A stretch of 64,000 nt of DNA from Arthrobacter sp. zg-Y20 (GTDB lineage: Bacteria > Actinomycetota > Actinomycetes > Actinomycetales > Micrococcaceae), in contig NZ_CP126241.1 in NCBI RefSeq assembly GCF_030142075.1, positions 124,001-188,000 of the forward strand. The letters run 5' to 3'. Positions 16,865 through 26,073 of this stretch are shown here, one piece after another. The notes under the pieces are model-generated. The model ran no database searches. It worked only from the letters and a program-made list of their open reading frames with translations, and was not told the DNA's origin. How positions within the stretch are numbered: position 1 is the first letter of the stretch; each line of letters starts with the position of its first letter. A program made the position numbers and the translations under genes.

Positions 16865-19051
16865 TTACGCAGCAACGGGTTCCTCCACTTTCCTGCGGGG
16901 AGCGACAAACCGTTTCAGGCCCACGTATACGAAGCCTGTGACCGCAGCCCCGGCCAGGATCGCCACCACGAACATCAGGAGGTTGCCGATAGCGAAGAAG
17001 ACAAATATCCCACCGTGGGGTGCCTGTGAGGTTACGCCGGTTGCCATGCAGATGGCACCGGCCACGGCGCCTCCGAGCATCGTGGAGGGAATAACCCGGA
17101 AGAAGTCGGCCGCGGCGAACGGAATGGCACCCTCCGAGATGAAGGCGGCGCCCAACAGCCAGGCGGCCTTGCCGTTCTCCCGCAGAGCCATGCTGAACCG
17201 GTTCTTGGCCAGCACCGTTGAAGCAAAGGCCATGCCCAGCGGGGGAACCATGCCCGCCGCCATCACTGCGGCCATGATCTCCCACGGCACCTGGTTCTCG
17301 AAGCTGCCTTCACCCAGGCCGGCCACAGCGAAGGCGTAGGCCACCTTATTGATGGGCCCGCCCAGATCCGAGCCCATCATCAGCCCCAGGATGACACCCA
17401 GCCCAATGGCCGCCACACCGGTGAGGCTGGTGAGCCAGTTGTTCAGCCCAAGGGTCAGCGCGGCAATGGGGCCGCCAAGGACCAGGATCATCAGGCCGGA
17501 GGCGATGAGAGAGGCCAGAAGGGGGATGATGACCACCGGCATCAGTCCCCGCATCCAGGAAGGTACGTTCCAGTTGCCGATCCACCGGGCCATGTACCCG
17601 GCAAGCAGGCCGCCGATGATGCCGCCAATGAACCCGGCATCCATGAACAGGGCCACGGAACCGGCGGTGAAGCCCGGGGCAATGCCGGGGCGGTCCGCCA
17701 GTGCGTAGGCAATGTAGCCGGCCAGTGCGGGCACCAGGAATGCCAGGGACAGGTTGCCGATCTTCCAGAACACCGCACCCAGGTACGGGATCAGCCCCTC
17801 GGGCGGCAAGCTGAAGAGCGACGTCCCGTCCAGCATCACGTCGCCGTTGGCGACACCGTCCCCGCCGTCCGAGGCCAGGGCCAGTTCATAACCACCCAGC
17901 AGGTACCCGAGGGCAATCAGCAGTCCGCCGCCGGCGACGAACGGGATCATGTAACTGACGCCCGTCAGCAGGGCGCGCTTGAGCTGGCCGCCGAAGCTCT
18001 CCCCTCCGGAGGCGGCCCCTTCGCGTTCCTCGCCGCCGCCTCCGCCGCCGGACACCCGCCGCGCGTTGGGGTTGTTGATCGATTCAAGGGCTTCATCGAT
18101 CATCACCCCCGGCTCGTCGATGCCGCGCTTCACCGGCCCGCTGATCACGGGTTTGCCCGCGAAGCGGCCCTTGTCCCGGACGTCCACGTCAGTGGCAAAA
18201 ATCACCGCGTCGGCGTTGCGGATCACGGTGGGGTCCAACGGCGTGGACTTGGCCGAGCCCTGGGTTTCCACCTGCAGGTCGATGCCGCGTTCGGCGGCCG
18301 CTGCGGCCAGGGAATCCGCCGCCATATAGGTATGGGCAATACCGGTGGGGCAGGCGGTCACCGCAACAATGTGCGGGGACTTGGAGGTGTCCGACGTCGT
18401 GGCCCCCGTACCGCCCTCGGATGCCGGGGCATCTGCTCCGTGACCACCTCCACGGTCTCCGCCGGATCCCCCCGTACCGGCGGCCTGCCCGCCGCCGCGG
18501 GAGCCGGCGTCGGTGCCCGCAGCCGTGGCCCCGGTGGCCGTGCCGGCCGCTGCCGCCCCGCCCGCACCGGCAGCGGACCCCGCCTCCGCCGGGGCAGGGC
18601 CAAGGCCCAGCGCGCCGTCCACCAGCTCCACAATCTGTTGCGGGGAGCCTGCGGAACGGAGCGCACCGGTGAAGTCCTTGCGGATCAGGGAGCGCGCGAG
18701 CTTGGCCAGCAGCTGGAGGTGCTCCTGATCCGCACCTTCGGGAGCGGCAATGAAAAAGACGATGTCCGCCGGACCGTCCTTCGCGCCCCAGTCCACTGCG
18801 GGACGAAGCCGGGCCATTGCCAGGGTGGCCTTGGTGACGGCAGCTGACCGGCAGTGCGGGATGGCAATGCCGCCGGGAACGCCGGTGGCCGTTTTGCCTT
18901 CCCTGGCCATGGCGTCGGCGTACAGCTCGTCATAGCTGGTTGCACGGCCGGCGGAGACCACGTTGCGGGCCAGATGCTCAATGACCCCGCCTTTGTCCGC
19001 GCCCAGATCCGAGTCCAGGGTGACCAGATCCGGGGTGATGAGGTCCGACAT
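16865..19051 (-). CDS. fruA: Fructose-specific PTS permease EIIABC
   Basis: 728-aa fused permease. Order: EIIA (residues 1-150, phospho-His66 in GIAIPHCRS), a low-complexity Gly/Ala linker of about 75 residues (152-225), EIIB (226-330, phospho-Cys234 in VTACPTGIAHTYMAA), and the membrane EIIC domain (about 365-720). It imports fructose as fructose 1-phosphate. The ATG shares one base with the fruK stop (TAATG), giving coupling. The EIIC part ends in a basic cytoplasmic tail (RKVEEPVAA). The linker is unusually long and compositionally biased. Confidence 0.95.
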   Translation of the reverse strand: MSDLITPDLVTLDSDLGADKGGVIEHLARNVVSAGRATSYDELYADAMAREGKTATGVPGGIAIPHCRSAAVTKATLAMARLRPAVDWGAKDGPADIVFFIAAPEGADQEHLQLLAKLARSLIRKDFTGALRSAGSPQQIVELVDGALGLGPAPAEAGSAAGAGGAAAAGTATGATAAGTDAGSRGGGQAAGTGGSGGDRGGGHGADAPASEGGTGATTSDTSKSPHIVAVTACPTGIAHTYMAADSLAAAAAERGIDLQVETQGSAKSTPLDPTVIRNADAVIFATDVDVRDKGRFAGKPVISGPVKRGIDEPGVMIDEALESINNPNARRVSGGGGGGEEREGAASGGESFGGQLKRALLTGVSYMIPFVAGGGLLIALGYLLGGYELALASDGGDGVANGDVMLDGTSLFSLPPEGLIPYLGAVFWKIGNLSLAFLVPALAGYIAYALADRPGIAPGFTAGSVALFMDAGFIGGIIGGLLAGYMARWIGNWNVPSWMRGLMPVVIIPLLASLIASGLMILVLGGPIAALTLGLNNWLTSLTGVAAIGLGVILGLMMGSDLGGPINKVAYAFAVAGLGEGSFENQVPWEIMAAVMAAGMVPPLGMAFASTVLAKNRFSMALRENGKAAWLLGAAFISEGAIPFAAADFFRVIPSTMLGGAVAGAICMATGVTSQAPHGGIFVFFAIGNLLMFVVAILAGAAVTGFVYVGLKRFVAPRRKVEEPVAA

Positions 19052-20082
19052 TAGCTTTCCTCCTTTTGAGGCGCAGCGGCGGCCCTCCCGGCAATCGGGC
19101 CTTGTGGCTCAATGCTGAGTGCGGTAACGGTCACTTCACCGGGATCCGTTTGGGCCAGGGTGGGAACTGCCGTTCCCGGCAGGGCAGCCGCGGCTGCTCC
19201 GTGGGCCACGGCTTGGCGCAGGCACTCCGCCGGGGGGACGCCGGCCACTTCGGCGAGCAGGTAACCGGCAAGGGCCGAATCGCCGGCACCAACCGTGGAA
19301 CGTGCCTGCACCGGCGGGCGGGTTGCCAACCAGCTCCCGTCGGCAGTCACCAGCAGTGCGCCCTTGGCGCCGAGCGTGACGAGGGCGGCACCGACGCCGC
19401 GTTCGCGCAGGACGCCGGCGGCCCGGGCGGCGAGAAGCGGGTCCGCCTCGAGTGCCGCCTCGTTGGAGAAACCGGCCGCCTCGGCCAGTTCTTCGGCATT
19501 GGGCTTCAGCAGGTCCGGTGCTGCACCGTGCATCAATGCACCCGTCAGCGGCGGGCCGGAGGAGTCCATCGCGATGAGCGGGGCTTCAGCGCCCAGCCGC
19601 TCCCGCACCGCCTGCGCCACCAGGGCATAGAAGTTCGGCGGCACTCCGGGCGGAAGCGATCCGGCCAGCACCAACCAGGACACCGGTCCGCTGCCCTCTT
19701 TCGGCGTGCAGGCCCCCACCACCAATGCGATCAGGGCTTCCTGCTCCACCGGGCTGAGCGAGGGGCCCGGGGCATTGACCTTGGTGGTGGTGCCGTCCGG
19801 TTCCGTCAGCGTGATGTTGCTCCGCACCGGAGCGGTGATGGGCATATTCAGGTAGGGAATTCCGGCCTGCCGCAGGCCGGCGGTCACCGGATCCTCGTCA
19901 GCCCCCGGCAGGACTGCAAGCGAGGCGACCCCGGACGCCGTCAGTGCCCGGCACACGTTGACGCCCTTGCCTCCGGATTCTTCTGTGGTTCCCGCCGCAC
20001 GCTGGACGGCGCCCCGCACCAGCGCGCCCGGGAGCTCGACAGTGCGGTCCAGGCTGGGATTGGCGGTAAGGGTAACGATCAT
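19051..20082 (-). CDS. fruK: 1-phosphofructokinase FruK
   Basis: 343-aa PfkB-family kinase that phosphorylates fructose 1-phosphate to fructose 1,6-bisphosphate, the step after FruA import. Visible signatures: MIVTLTANPSLDRTVELPG at the start, GGKGVNVCRAL near residue 40, and the catalytic PfkB signature STVGAGDSALAGYL toward the C-terminus. The start at 20082 is the canonical MIVTLTANPS; the frame runs on to 20280 with repeated Val-Gln-Val-Ser codons that come from a leader repeat, not a domain. First gene of fruK-fruA-ptsI-ptsH; no DeoR-type fruR in this window. Confidence 0.94.
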   Translation of the reverse strand: MIVTLTANPSLDRTVELPGALVRGAVQRAAGTTEESGGKGVNVCRALTASGVASLAVLPGADEDPVTAGLRQAGIPYLNMPITAPVRSNITLTEPDGTTTKVNAPGPSLSPVEQEALIALVVGACTPKEGSGPVSWLVLAGSLPPGVPPNFYALVAQAVRERLGAEAPLIAMDSSGPPLTGALMHGAAPDLLKPNAEELAEAAGFSNEAALEADPLLAARAAGVLRERGVGAALVTLGAKGALLVTADGSWLATRPPVQARSTVGAGDSALAGYLLAEVAGVPPAECLRQAVAHGAAAAALPGTAVPTLAQTDPGEVTVTALSIEPQGPIAGRAAAAPQKEES

Positions 20083-20176
20083 AAATGAGATCCATCCAGG
20101 CCGTGGTTCCCGTGGAAACGGCCGGTATTCGGGCGGAACTCGGGATGCTTCCCGGTCCTGGGGCGGCCGCTGTACG

Positions 20177-20200
20177 GATACCTGCACAGATACCTGCACA
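20177..20200. repeat. Two tandem 12-bp repeats in the fruK leader
   Basis: GATACCTGCACA occurs exactly twice in a row (20177-20188, 20189-20200), followed by a partial CCTGCG. It lies about 95 nt upstream of fruK, inside the 252-nt divergent region between fruK and the esterase gene. It could be an operator for the fructose operon or a chance slippage product. Confidence 0.7.
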
Positions 20201-20334
20201 CCTGCGATCCGTGGCGACTGCCACTGCTTCTTCGCTGATGCGACTTTACTTTTGGTCCGCTGCCCGTGGCAATGGGACACGGACCGCCCGGCCCCCGCCG
20301 CCCGGAAACGGTGTGCCCCGGCTAGGCTGGGCCG

Positions 20335-20982
20335 ATGAAAACCGTGCCGGCGGAAAACGTCATCTGGTCACTGCCCGCGGACCGGCGCCATGGACGCTCC
20401 CTGGTGGTCCTCCTGCACGGGTACGGATCCGGGGAACAGGCAATGGAGCGGCTTTTTGCCGCGCTGCCGGACACCGCTGTGGGGGCGGCAGTGCGCGGAC
20501 CGCTGCCGGTCGGCGAGGGCAGCGGCTGGTTCCTGCTCGATCCGCTGTTGAACTCTGACACCTCGGAGGTGCTGGAGACGGCGCTGTCCGTGCTGGCCTG
20601 GATTGACCGGGTCCGGACCGAATACGGCTTCACTGCGGTCTCGCTCGTCGGTTTTTCCCAGGGCATGGCCATGGCCGCCACACTGCTGCGCCTGCGTCCC
20701 CGGGACTTCCGCGCCGTCGTCGGGCTGTCGGGCTTTGTAGCCCCGAACGAGATCTTGGCCGTCGCCGAACCGCTGCCTGTGCGCGTGCCGTTCTTCTGGG
20801 GACGGGACCGGCAGGACTGGGTAATCAATGACGATGCGCTCCAGTACACCGGCGAGTGGCTCGAGGAGAATACGGCCCTCACCGCCCGTACCTACGAGGG
20901 AATGGGCCACGCGCTTTCCTCGGCGGAGATTTCCGACGTGTCCGTATTTCTGTCCGCGTATCTGCGCTCCGACACGCCGTAG
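20335..20982 (+). CDS. Alpha/beta hydrolase, phospholipase/carboxylesterase family
   Basis: 215-aa serine esterase of the carboxylesterase/dienelactone hydrolase group. Oxyanion region LVVLLHGYGSGEQAM near residue 23; nucleophile elbow GFSQG near residue 103; the acid is probably the Asp in FFWGRDRQDWV and the catalytic histidine is in YEGMGHALS. No signal peptide, so cytoplasmic. Substrate not predictable. ATG at 20335; divergent from the fructose operon. Confidence 0.88.
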   Translation: MKTVPAENVIWSLPADRRHGRSLVVLLHGYGSGEQAMERLFAALPDTAVGAAVRGPLPVGEGSGWFLLDPLLNSDTSEVLETALSVLAWIDRVRTEYGFTAVSLVGFSQGMAMAATLLRLRPRDFRAVVGLSGFVAPNEILAVAEPLPVRVPFFWGRDRQDWVINDDALQYTGEWLEENTALTARTYEGMGHALSSAEISDVSVFLSAYLRSDTP

Positions 20983-21069
20983 CCATGCCGTATCTCAGCC
21001 GCAGGCCACACGCCCGCGGTAACTAACACACATTCACCCAGATGAAAATTCTCGGAAAAACTACGCCTA

Positions 21070-21080
21070 AGCATGCTTAT
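21070..21080 (+). promoter_or_regulatory. Stress-promoter-like motif AGCATGCTTAT before the GlsB-type gene
   Basis: AGCATGCTTATCAAGTAGGC precedes GGAGGAA, 76 nt before the start codon at 21156. The same AGCATRCTTAT core stands before katE at the same kind of position, with GTAGG and TGGAGGAA following in both. Inferred promoter or regulator element. Confidence 0.4.
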
Positions 21081-21155
21081 CAAGTAGGCTGGAGGAAAGC
21101 GCTGCCCACAAAGCAGTGCTGAAATCACTGTCACTCACACAGCAAGGAGAATCAA

Positions 21156-21425
21156 ATGGGTTTCATTGCGTTCCTTATTCTGGGTCTCATCGCAGGTGCA
21201 ATTGCAAAGATGATCCTCCCGGGTCGTCAGGGCGGCGGCTGGATCGCCACCCTGGTCCTGGGTGTCATTGGCGCCCTTCTGGGCGGCTGGATCGGTAGCG
21301 CCGTCTTCGGCGTCGGTCTCGAAGAGTTCTGGTCCATCCAGACCTGGCTCGTAGCCATCGTTGGCGCGATCATCGTTCTGGTGATCTACGGCTTCGTAAC
21401 CCGCAAGAGCAGCAACCGCGCTTAA
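21156..21425 (+). CDS. GlsB/YeaQ/YmgE family stress response membrane protein
   Basis: 89-aa membrane protein, three hydrophobic segments (residues 2-18, 27-48, 60-82) with the glycine-rich GLIAGAIAKMILPGRQGGG motif of the transglycosylase-associated/GlsB family. Members are induced by stress and sit in the cytoplasmic membrane; biochemical function is unknown. ATG at 21156 with AAGGAG 8 nt before. Codon use is unusually biased to C-ending codons, as in highly expressed genes. Monocistronic with a strong terminator behind. Confidence 0.92.
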   Translation: MGFIAFLILGLIAGAIAKMILPGRQGGGWIATLVLGVIGALLGGWIGSAVFGVGLEEFWSIQTWLVAIVGAIIVLVIYGFVTRKSSNRA

Positions 21426-21466
21426 GTAGTGCGTGAGCGCCGCTAACCCGGCGTGTTGATTAGTAA

Positions 21467-21510
21467 GGGCGGGGCCCGCGCGGAATTTTCCGCCGGACCC
21501 CGCCCTTTGC
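21467..21510 (+). terminator. Terminator after the GlsB-type gene
   Basis: GC-rich stem GGGCGGGG...CCCCGCCC with inner pairs CGGAA/TTCCG around a TTT loop (21467-21505), followed by TTTGC and TTT. Typical intrinsic terminator. Confidence 0.8.
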
Positions 21511-21599
21511 TTTAAGCAACCAGGTGCAGGGGGACCCCCGGCTCCGGGCGCGCCCCGTAGAGTTGAAGCCTGCACCGGATTTCCCCAAGGAGAGTTCTT

Positions 21600-22361
21600 G
21601 TGAAGCGACGTAAGTTCAACCCCGCAGCCAAGTTGGCCGGGAAGGCCACCTTCGGACCCGACGGGCAACCCAAGCCGCACGTAGTGAAGGCGATCGAGCG
21701 GGCCGTGGAGGTCCAGCGCCCACTGGTCCTGGCGAACATCCGCCGGATGCAGCGCAAGCACCCCAAAGCGTCCGCCGCAGAGCTGATTGCCATCCTCGAC
21801 CGCCACTACCTGAACGCGGTGATGGGCGGCGGCGCGGCCGTGGGTGCCACGGCGGTGGTTCCCGCCGTCGGAACCGTGGCCGCCCTCGGACTCTCCGCCG
21901 CAGCGACGGTCGGTTTCCTGGAAGCCACCGCCCTGTACGCGCAGTCAGTGGCTGAACTGCATGGTGTACGGCTCGCCGATCCGGAGAAGTCCCGGACCAT
22001 GGTGATGGCCATCATGCTGGGTGAAGAAGGAACCTCCATGATGCAGTCCCTTGCCGGCCGCGGCAGCGCGCAGTCCTGGGGCAGCACCATCGGCGCCATG
22101 CCCTCGGGCCTGATGGGGTCGGTCGGCTCAAGCATCCGCAAGCAGTTCCTGAAGCGGGTCATGGCACGCCAGGGCACCGCCATGCTGGGACGTGCCCTGC
22201 CGCTCGGTGTGGGCGCCGTCGTTGGCGGAGTCGGCAACCGGGCAATGGGCAAGGGCGTCATCAAGGCCACCCGTGCAGCCTTCGGTGAACCGCCGGCCAC
22301 TATTCCGGGCGAGCTGGCCGGTGAGTTGGAGCGGCTGGAGAACCAGCCCAAGACCGCCTAG
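21600..22361 (+). CDS. Conserved hypothetical protein (EcsC-like in character)
   Basis: 253-aa protein with a basic N-terminus (KRRKFNPAAKLAG), then two alanine/glycine-rich hydrophobic stretches (about residues 74-105 and 190-215). The overall look recalls EcsC-family proteins, but I cannot confirm the family. GTG at 21600 with GGAGAG upstream. Its last 4 nt overlap the end of the convergent DUF445 gene. Some role at the membrane is possible. Confidence 0.6.
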   Translation: MKRRKFNPAAKLAGKATFGPDGQPKPHVVKAIERAVEVQRPLVLANIRRMQRKHPKASAAELIAILDRHYLNAVMGGGAAVGATAVVPAVGTVAALGLSAAATVGFLEATALYAQSVAELHGVRLADPEKSRTMVMAIMLGEEGTSMMQSLAGRGSAQSWGSTIGAMPSGLMGSVGSSIRKQFLKRVMARQGTAMLGRALPLGVGAVVGGVGNRAMGKGVIKATRAAFGEPPATIPGELAGELERLENQPKTA

Positions 22362-23617
22362 CCGAAGACCGCCGTGGCGACCGTAAAGATCGCCAGACCG
22401 GCGAGGGATCCCACCACGGTGCCGTTGATTCGGATGAACTGCAGGTCCTTGCCGACCTGCAGTTCAATCTTTTCCGAGGTCTCCTTGGCGTCCCAGCGTT
22501 CCACCGTTTCAGTGATGACACCGGCGATGTCGCTGCGGTAGGTCCGGACCAGGTACCCGGCGGCGTCGGCAACGTAACCGTTGATCTTGGCAGCAAGCTC
22601 CGGTTCTTCCACCAGGCGCGTACCGAAGTCCTGCAGTGCTGATTTGAAGTTGCGGGTCAGTTCACTGTCCGGGTCCTCGGCCGCGGTCATCAGGGCGTTC
22701 TTGATGGTGGTCCAGGTCTGCGTCATCAGCTCGCGCACGCGCGGATCGTCCAGCACCTGCTCCTTGACGGCGTCGGCCTTGGCCATGGTTGCCGGATCCT
22801 CCTGGAGGTCCTTGGCCACCCCGGTGAGGTAGTTGTCCAGCGCCACGCGCAGCTGGTGGTTGGGGTTTTCCTGCACGTCGATCAGGAACCGCTCGGCCTG
22901 GATCTGCACCCGTTCACCCACCAGGTCATCCACGAACGCGGGAACCCACGACGGCGAACGTTCGGCTACCAGGCGTCCGATCACCTCGGGGTTGGCCAGC
23001 ACCCAGTCTGCCAGGCTGTCCACGATCAGGTTCACCAGCTGGTGGTGGTGGCCCTCCTCGAAGATGCGCTGGGCCATTCGTCCGGCCGGCGGTCCCCACT
23101 GCGGGTCCACCACGTGCCGGCGGAACATGGATTCGAGGACGTCGCGGACGGCGTCGTCGTCCAGTACCCGCAGTGCGCCCCGGATGGCCGCGGCGCCTTC
23201 GGTGGCCACCCGCTCCGCCCCCTCGGGGCGGGACAGCCAGATGCCCGCCTTGCGTGCCACCTGCATAGAGTCCAGCTTCGTCCGGATGATCTCCTCGGAG
23301 AGGAAATTCTGTTCCACGAACTGGCCCAGCGATGCGCCGATCTGGTCCTTTTTCTCCGGGATGATCGCGGTGTGGGGGATTTTGATCCCCATGGGGTGCT
23401 TGAACAGGGCGGTGACGGCAAACCAGTCCGCCAGAGCGCCCACCATCCCGCCTTCCGCCGCGGCGCGGACGTACTCGAGCCAGGGATAGCGGTCCTGCAG
23501 GGCGAAGGAAAAGAGGAAGATGACCGCGAGCAGGATCAGCAGGCCCGTGGCCAGCATTTTCATCCGCCGCAGGGCGTAGGCGCGTTCTTCATCGGTGGGG
23601 ACCACTTGGGTGCTCAC
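22358..23617 (-). CDS. DUF445 domain-containing membrane protein
   Basis: 419-aa DUF445 protein. Residues about 23-45 form a membrane helix, followed by the family hallmark EGGMVGALADWFAVTALFKHPMG; the middle is a long helical soluble region; the C-terminus ends in a second hydrophobic helix (GTVVGSLAGLAIFTVATAVFG). Family function is unknown; members are membrane-anchored helical proteins. GTG start at 23617. Convergent with the preceding hypothetical gene (4-nt overlap). Confidence 0.9.
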   Translation of the reverse strand: MSTQVVPTDEERAYALRRMKMLATGLLILLAVIFLFSFALQDRYPWLEYVRAAAEGGMVGALADWFAVTALFKHPMGIKIPHTAIIPEKKDQIGASLGQFVEQNFLSEEIIRTKLDSMQVARKAGIWLSRPEGAERVATEGAAAIRGALRVLDDDAVRDVLESMFRRHVVDPQWGPPAGRMAQRIFEEGHHHQLVNLIVDSLADWVLANPEVIGRLVAERSPSWVPAFVDDLVGERVQIQAERFLIDVQENPNHQLRVALDNYLTGVAKDLQEDPATMAKADAVKEQVLDDPRVRELMTQTWTTIKNALMTAAEDPDSELTRNFKSALQDFGTRLVEEPELAAKINGYVADAAGYLVRTYRSDIAGVITETVERWDAKETSEKIELQVGKDLQFIRINGTVVGSLAGLAIFTVATAVFG

Positions 23618-23788
23618 GCGTGCACCTCCCCGGCCTGCATGGACATGGCTGACGCGTCTTTCAATACCGCTCCCTCATCTTCCAGTGCGGGTCCGGCAAG
23701 GCAACTTCGGCGAGCCGGACCACCTCTTCCCAATCTAATCAGTGATTTGGGCACCCGCGCTACGAGGGCGGTGTGGTTGAGTAGTGCC

Positions 23789-25678
23789 ATGGCATCCCCC
23801 GTGGACTTCCCTGCCGAGCCGGCGCCCGCACCGCCGCAGCTTCCCTGTCCCATCGAGGACTATGCGCTGATCTCCGATCTGCACACCGGAGCGCTGATTT
23901 CCCGCACCGGGAGCATGGACTGGCTGTGCCTGCCGCGGTTCGATTCGCCGTCAGTGTTCGGCGCCCTGCTCGGCGACAGTGACCACGGCCGGTGGCGCCT
24001 GGCGCCGGACGATCCGGCTGCCGTGGTCACCCACCGGGCCTACCTGGAATCCACCTTTGTGCTGCGCACCCACTGGCAGACCCCCACGGGGACGGTACGG
24101 GTCACGGACTACATGCCCACCGGAGACCGCCGCGCCTCCCTGGTACGCCGGATCGAGGGCATCAGCGGCACCGTCCCCATGCGGCAGGAACTGAAGATCC
24201 GGTTCGGTTACGGTTTGGTGCTGCCGTGGGTCTTCCGCGGCACCGACAGCGCCGGGGAGCACCTCTCCGCGATCGCCGGCCCCGGAGCGCTGGTGCTGCG
24301 CGGCACCAACCTGCCCGTGGCCAGCAACCACAGCCACATTGGCCGGTTCGACGTCGCGGCGGGGGAGTGTTTCGACCTTGAACTGACCTGGTACCCCTCT
24401 CACCGCCCCGTCCCGGCGCCTCAGGACCTGGATGCGGCCCTGGCCCGCACCACCGCGTACTGGCAGAACTGGGGGAACCGCTGCCTGGAGTCAAGCGGCT
24501 ACGAGCATGCGGTGCGGCGCTCGCTGCTGGTGCTGCGGGCCCTGACGCACGAAGACACGGGGGGTATTGTGGCCGCTCCCACCACCTCCCTGCCGGAGGT
24601 GGCCGGCGGGGAACGGAATTGGGACTACCGCTACTGCTGGCTGCGGGATGCCGCCCTGACCCTGGTGGCCATGATGACCCACGGCTACCAGGACGAAGCG
24701 CTGCAATGGCGCAGTTGGCTGCTCCGGGCCGTGGCCGGGGATCCGGAGGACCTGCAGATCCTTTACGCCGTGGACGGCGGGCGGGACCTGCCCGAACAGA
24801 TCCTGCCGCAGTTTCCGGGCTACGGCGGCGCGGCACCGGTTCGGCTGGGCAACGGGGCCGTGGGGCAGTACCAGGCGGACGTGGTGGGACACGTGATGGT
24901 GGCGCTGGCCCGGCTGCGGGACCGCGGCGTGCCGGAGGACCACTTTTCCTGGCCGCTGCAGCGTGCACTGCTGAACTTCCTCGAAAAGCACCTGGAGGAG
25001 CCGGACCACGGAATTTGGGAGATGCGCGGGGAGCCGCAGCACTTCACGCACTCGCGGGTGATGATGTGGGCTGCGTTTGACCGGGCCGCGGAGGCCGCCC
25101 GGAAATACGGGTTGGAAGGCCCGGTGGAGGTCTGGGAGGGGCTCCGGGACGGACTGCGCCGGGAGGTGATGGAACGGGGCTTTGATCCGGAGCTGAACTC
25201 TTTCACCCAGTACTACGGCAGCACCACGGTGGACGCGGCGCTGCTGCAGCTGCCGCAGGTGGGGTTCATCGACTACGACGACGAACGGATGCTGGGCACC
25301 GTGGCCCGGTTGGAGAAGGAACTGCTGGACCCCTCCGGACTGCTGCTGCGTTACGCCACCGAAACCGGTGCGGACGGGCTCCCGGCGGGTGAGAACCCGT
25401 TCCTGGCGTGCAGCTTCTGGCTGGTGGAACAGTATGCGTTCACCGGCAGGCTGCCGGAGGCGCGCAGGCTCATGGACCAGCTGGTGGGCTATTCGAATGA
25501 GCTGGGCCTGCTCAGCGAAGAATATGATGCAGCCAGTGGACACATGGCCGGGAACTTCCCGCAGGCCTTCTCGCATCTGGCACTGGTCCGGGCTGCGGAC
25601 GCCCTCGCGGGTGCCGAATCCCGGCCGCCGTCCCCTGCCCGCTCCCGGACAGCAGCCCCAACCGAAGGAACCCGATGA
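23789..25678 (+). CDS. Glycoside hydrolase family 15 protein
   Basis: 629-aa GH15 enzyme. The N-terminal beta-sandwich domain begins PIEDYALISDLHTGALISR and includes GSMDWLCLPRFDSPSVFGALL; the (alpha/alpha)6 barrel contains GERNWDYRYCWLRDAALTL and TGADGLPAGENPFLACSFW, typical of actinobacterial GH15 proteins. Close relatives act as trehalases or glucoamylases; which one applies cannot be told here. No signal peptide, so intracellular. ATG at 23789; its end overlaps the DoxX gene (ATGA). Trailing 20 residues are proline/alanine-rich. Confidence 0.92.
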   Translation: MASPVDFPAEPAPAPPQLPCPIEDYALISDLHTGALISRTGSMDWLCLPRFDSPSVFGALLGDSDHGRWRLAPDDPAAVVTHRAYLESTFVLRTHWQTPTGTVRVTDYMPTGDRRASLVRRIEGISGTVPMRQELKIRFGYGLVLPWVFRGTDSAGEHLSAIAGPGALVLRGTNLPVASNHSHIGRFDVAAGECFDLELTWYPSHRPVPAPQDLDAALARTTAYWQNWGNRCLESSGYEHAVRRSLLVLRALTHEDTGGIVAAPTTSLPEVAGGERNWDYRYCWLRDAALTLVAMMTHGYQDEALQWRSWLLRAVAGDPEDLQILYAVDGGRDLPEQILPQFPGYGGAAPVRLGNGAVGQYQADVVGHVMVALARLRDRGVPEDHFSWPLQRALLNFLEKHLEEPDHGIWEMRGEPQHFTHSRVMMWAAFDRAAEAARKYGLEGPVEVWEGLRDGLRREVMERGFDPELNSFTQYYGSTTVDAALLQLPQVGFIDYDDERMLGTVARLEKELLDPSGLLLRYATETGADGLPAGENPFLACSFWLVEQYAFTGRLPEARRLMDQLVGYSNELGLLSEEYDAASGHMAGNFPQAFSHLALVRAADALAGAESRPPSPARSRTAAPTEGTR

Positions 25679-26070
25679 ACCGCAAGACGCTCTCTGCCGC
25701 GGCCATGGCAGCGCTACTGACCACCAGCGCCGTCAACCACTTCCGTAACCCGCGTTTCTACAACGCGGTGGTGCCGCGCAGCATCAGCACCGATACGGAG
25801 GGCAGGTACGGCGTGATGACCCGCCGGCAGTGGACCCATGCCAGCGGTGTGCTGGAGTTCGCTGCGGCACTGGGCCTGCTCCTGCCCGCAACGAGGCGGC
25901 TGGCGGCCACCGGCACCGCCGCCATGTACGTGGCCTTTATCGCCGGCCACATCAGCGCCCTCCAGCGCGCCTTCGGTCCGCGCGGCGGGGACAAGGAAAA
26001 GCTGGTCCACAGCCTGCGGCTGCCGCTCCAGGTCCCGTTGATCCTCTGGGCGTGGAACCTGCGGAAATAG
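25675..26070 (+). CDS. DoxX family membrane protein
   Basis: 131-aa small membrane protein with about four hydrophobic segments, including TAAMYVAFIAGHISAL, and an ending LQVPLILWAWNLRK typical of the DoxX-like group. These are poorly characterised; some link to redox or membrane stress. ATG at 25675 overlaps the GH15 stop. The next gene follows 3 nt later, so GH15, DoxX and the phosphoesterase likely form one transcript. Confidence 0.8.
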   Translation: MNRKTLSAAAMAALLTTSAVNHFRNPRFYNAVVPRSISTDTEGRYGVMTRRQWTHASGVLEFAAALGLLLPATRRLAATGTAAMYVAFIAGHISALQRAFGPRGGDKEKLVHSLRLPLQVPLILWAWNLRK

Positions 26071-26073
26071 CAC

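Noticed and set aside
20083-20280. N-terminal extension of FruK with repeated Val-Gln-Val-Ser
   Set aside because: The repeats come from the 12-bp tandem repeat in the leader; MIVTLTANPS at 20082 is the canonical FruK start.
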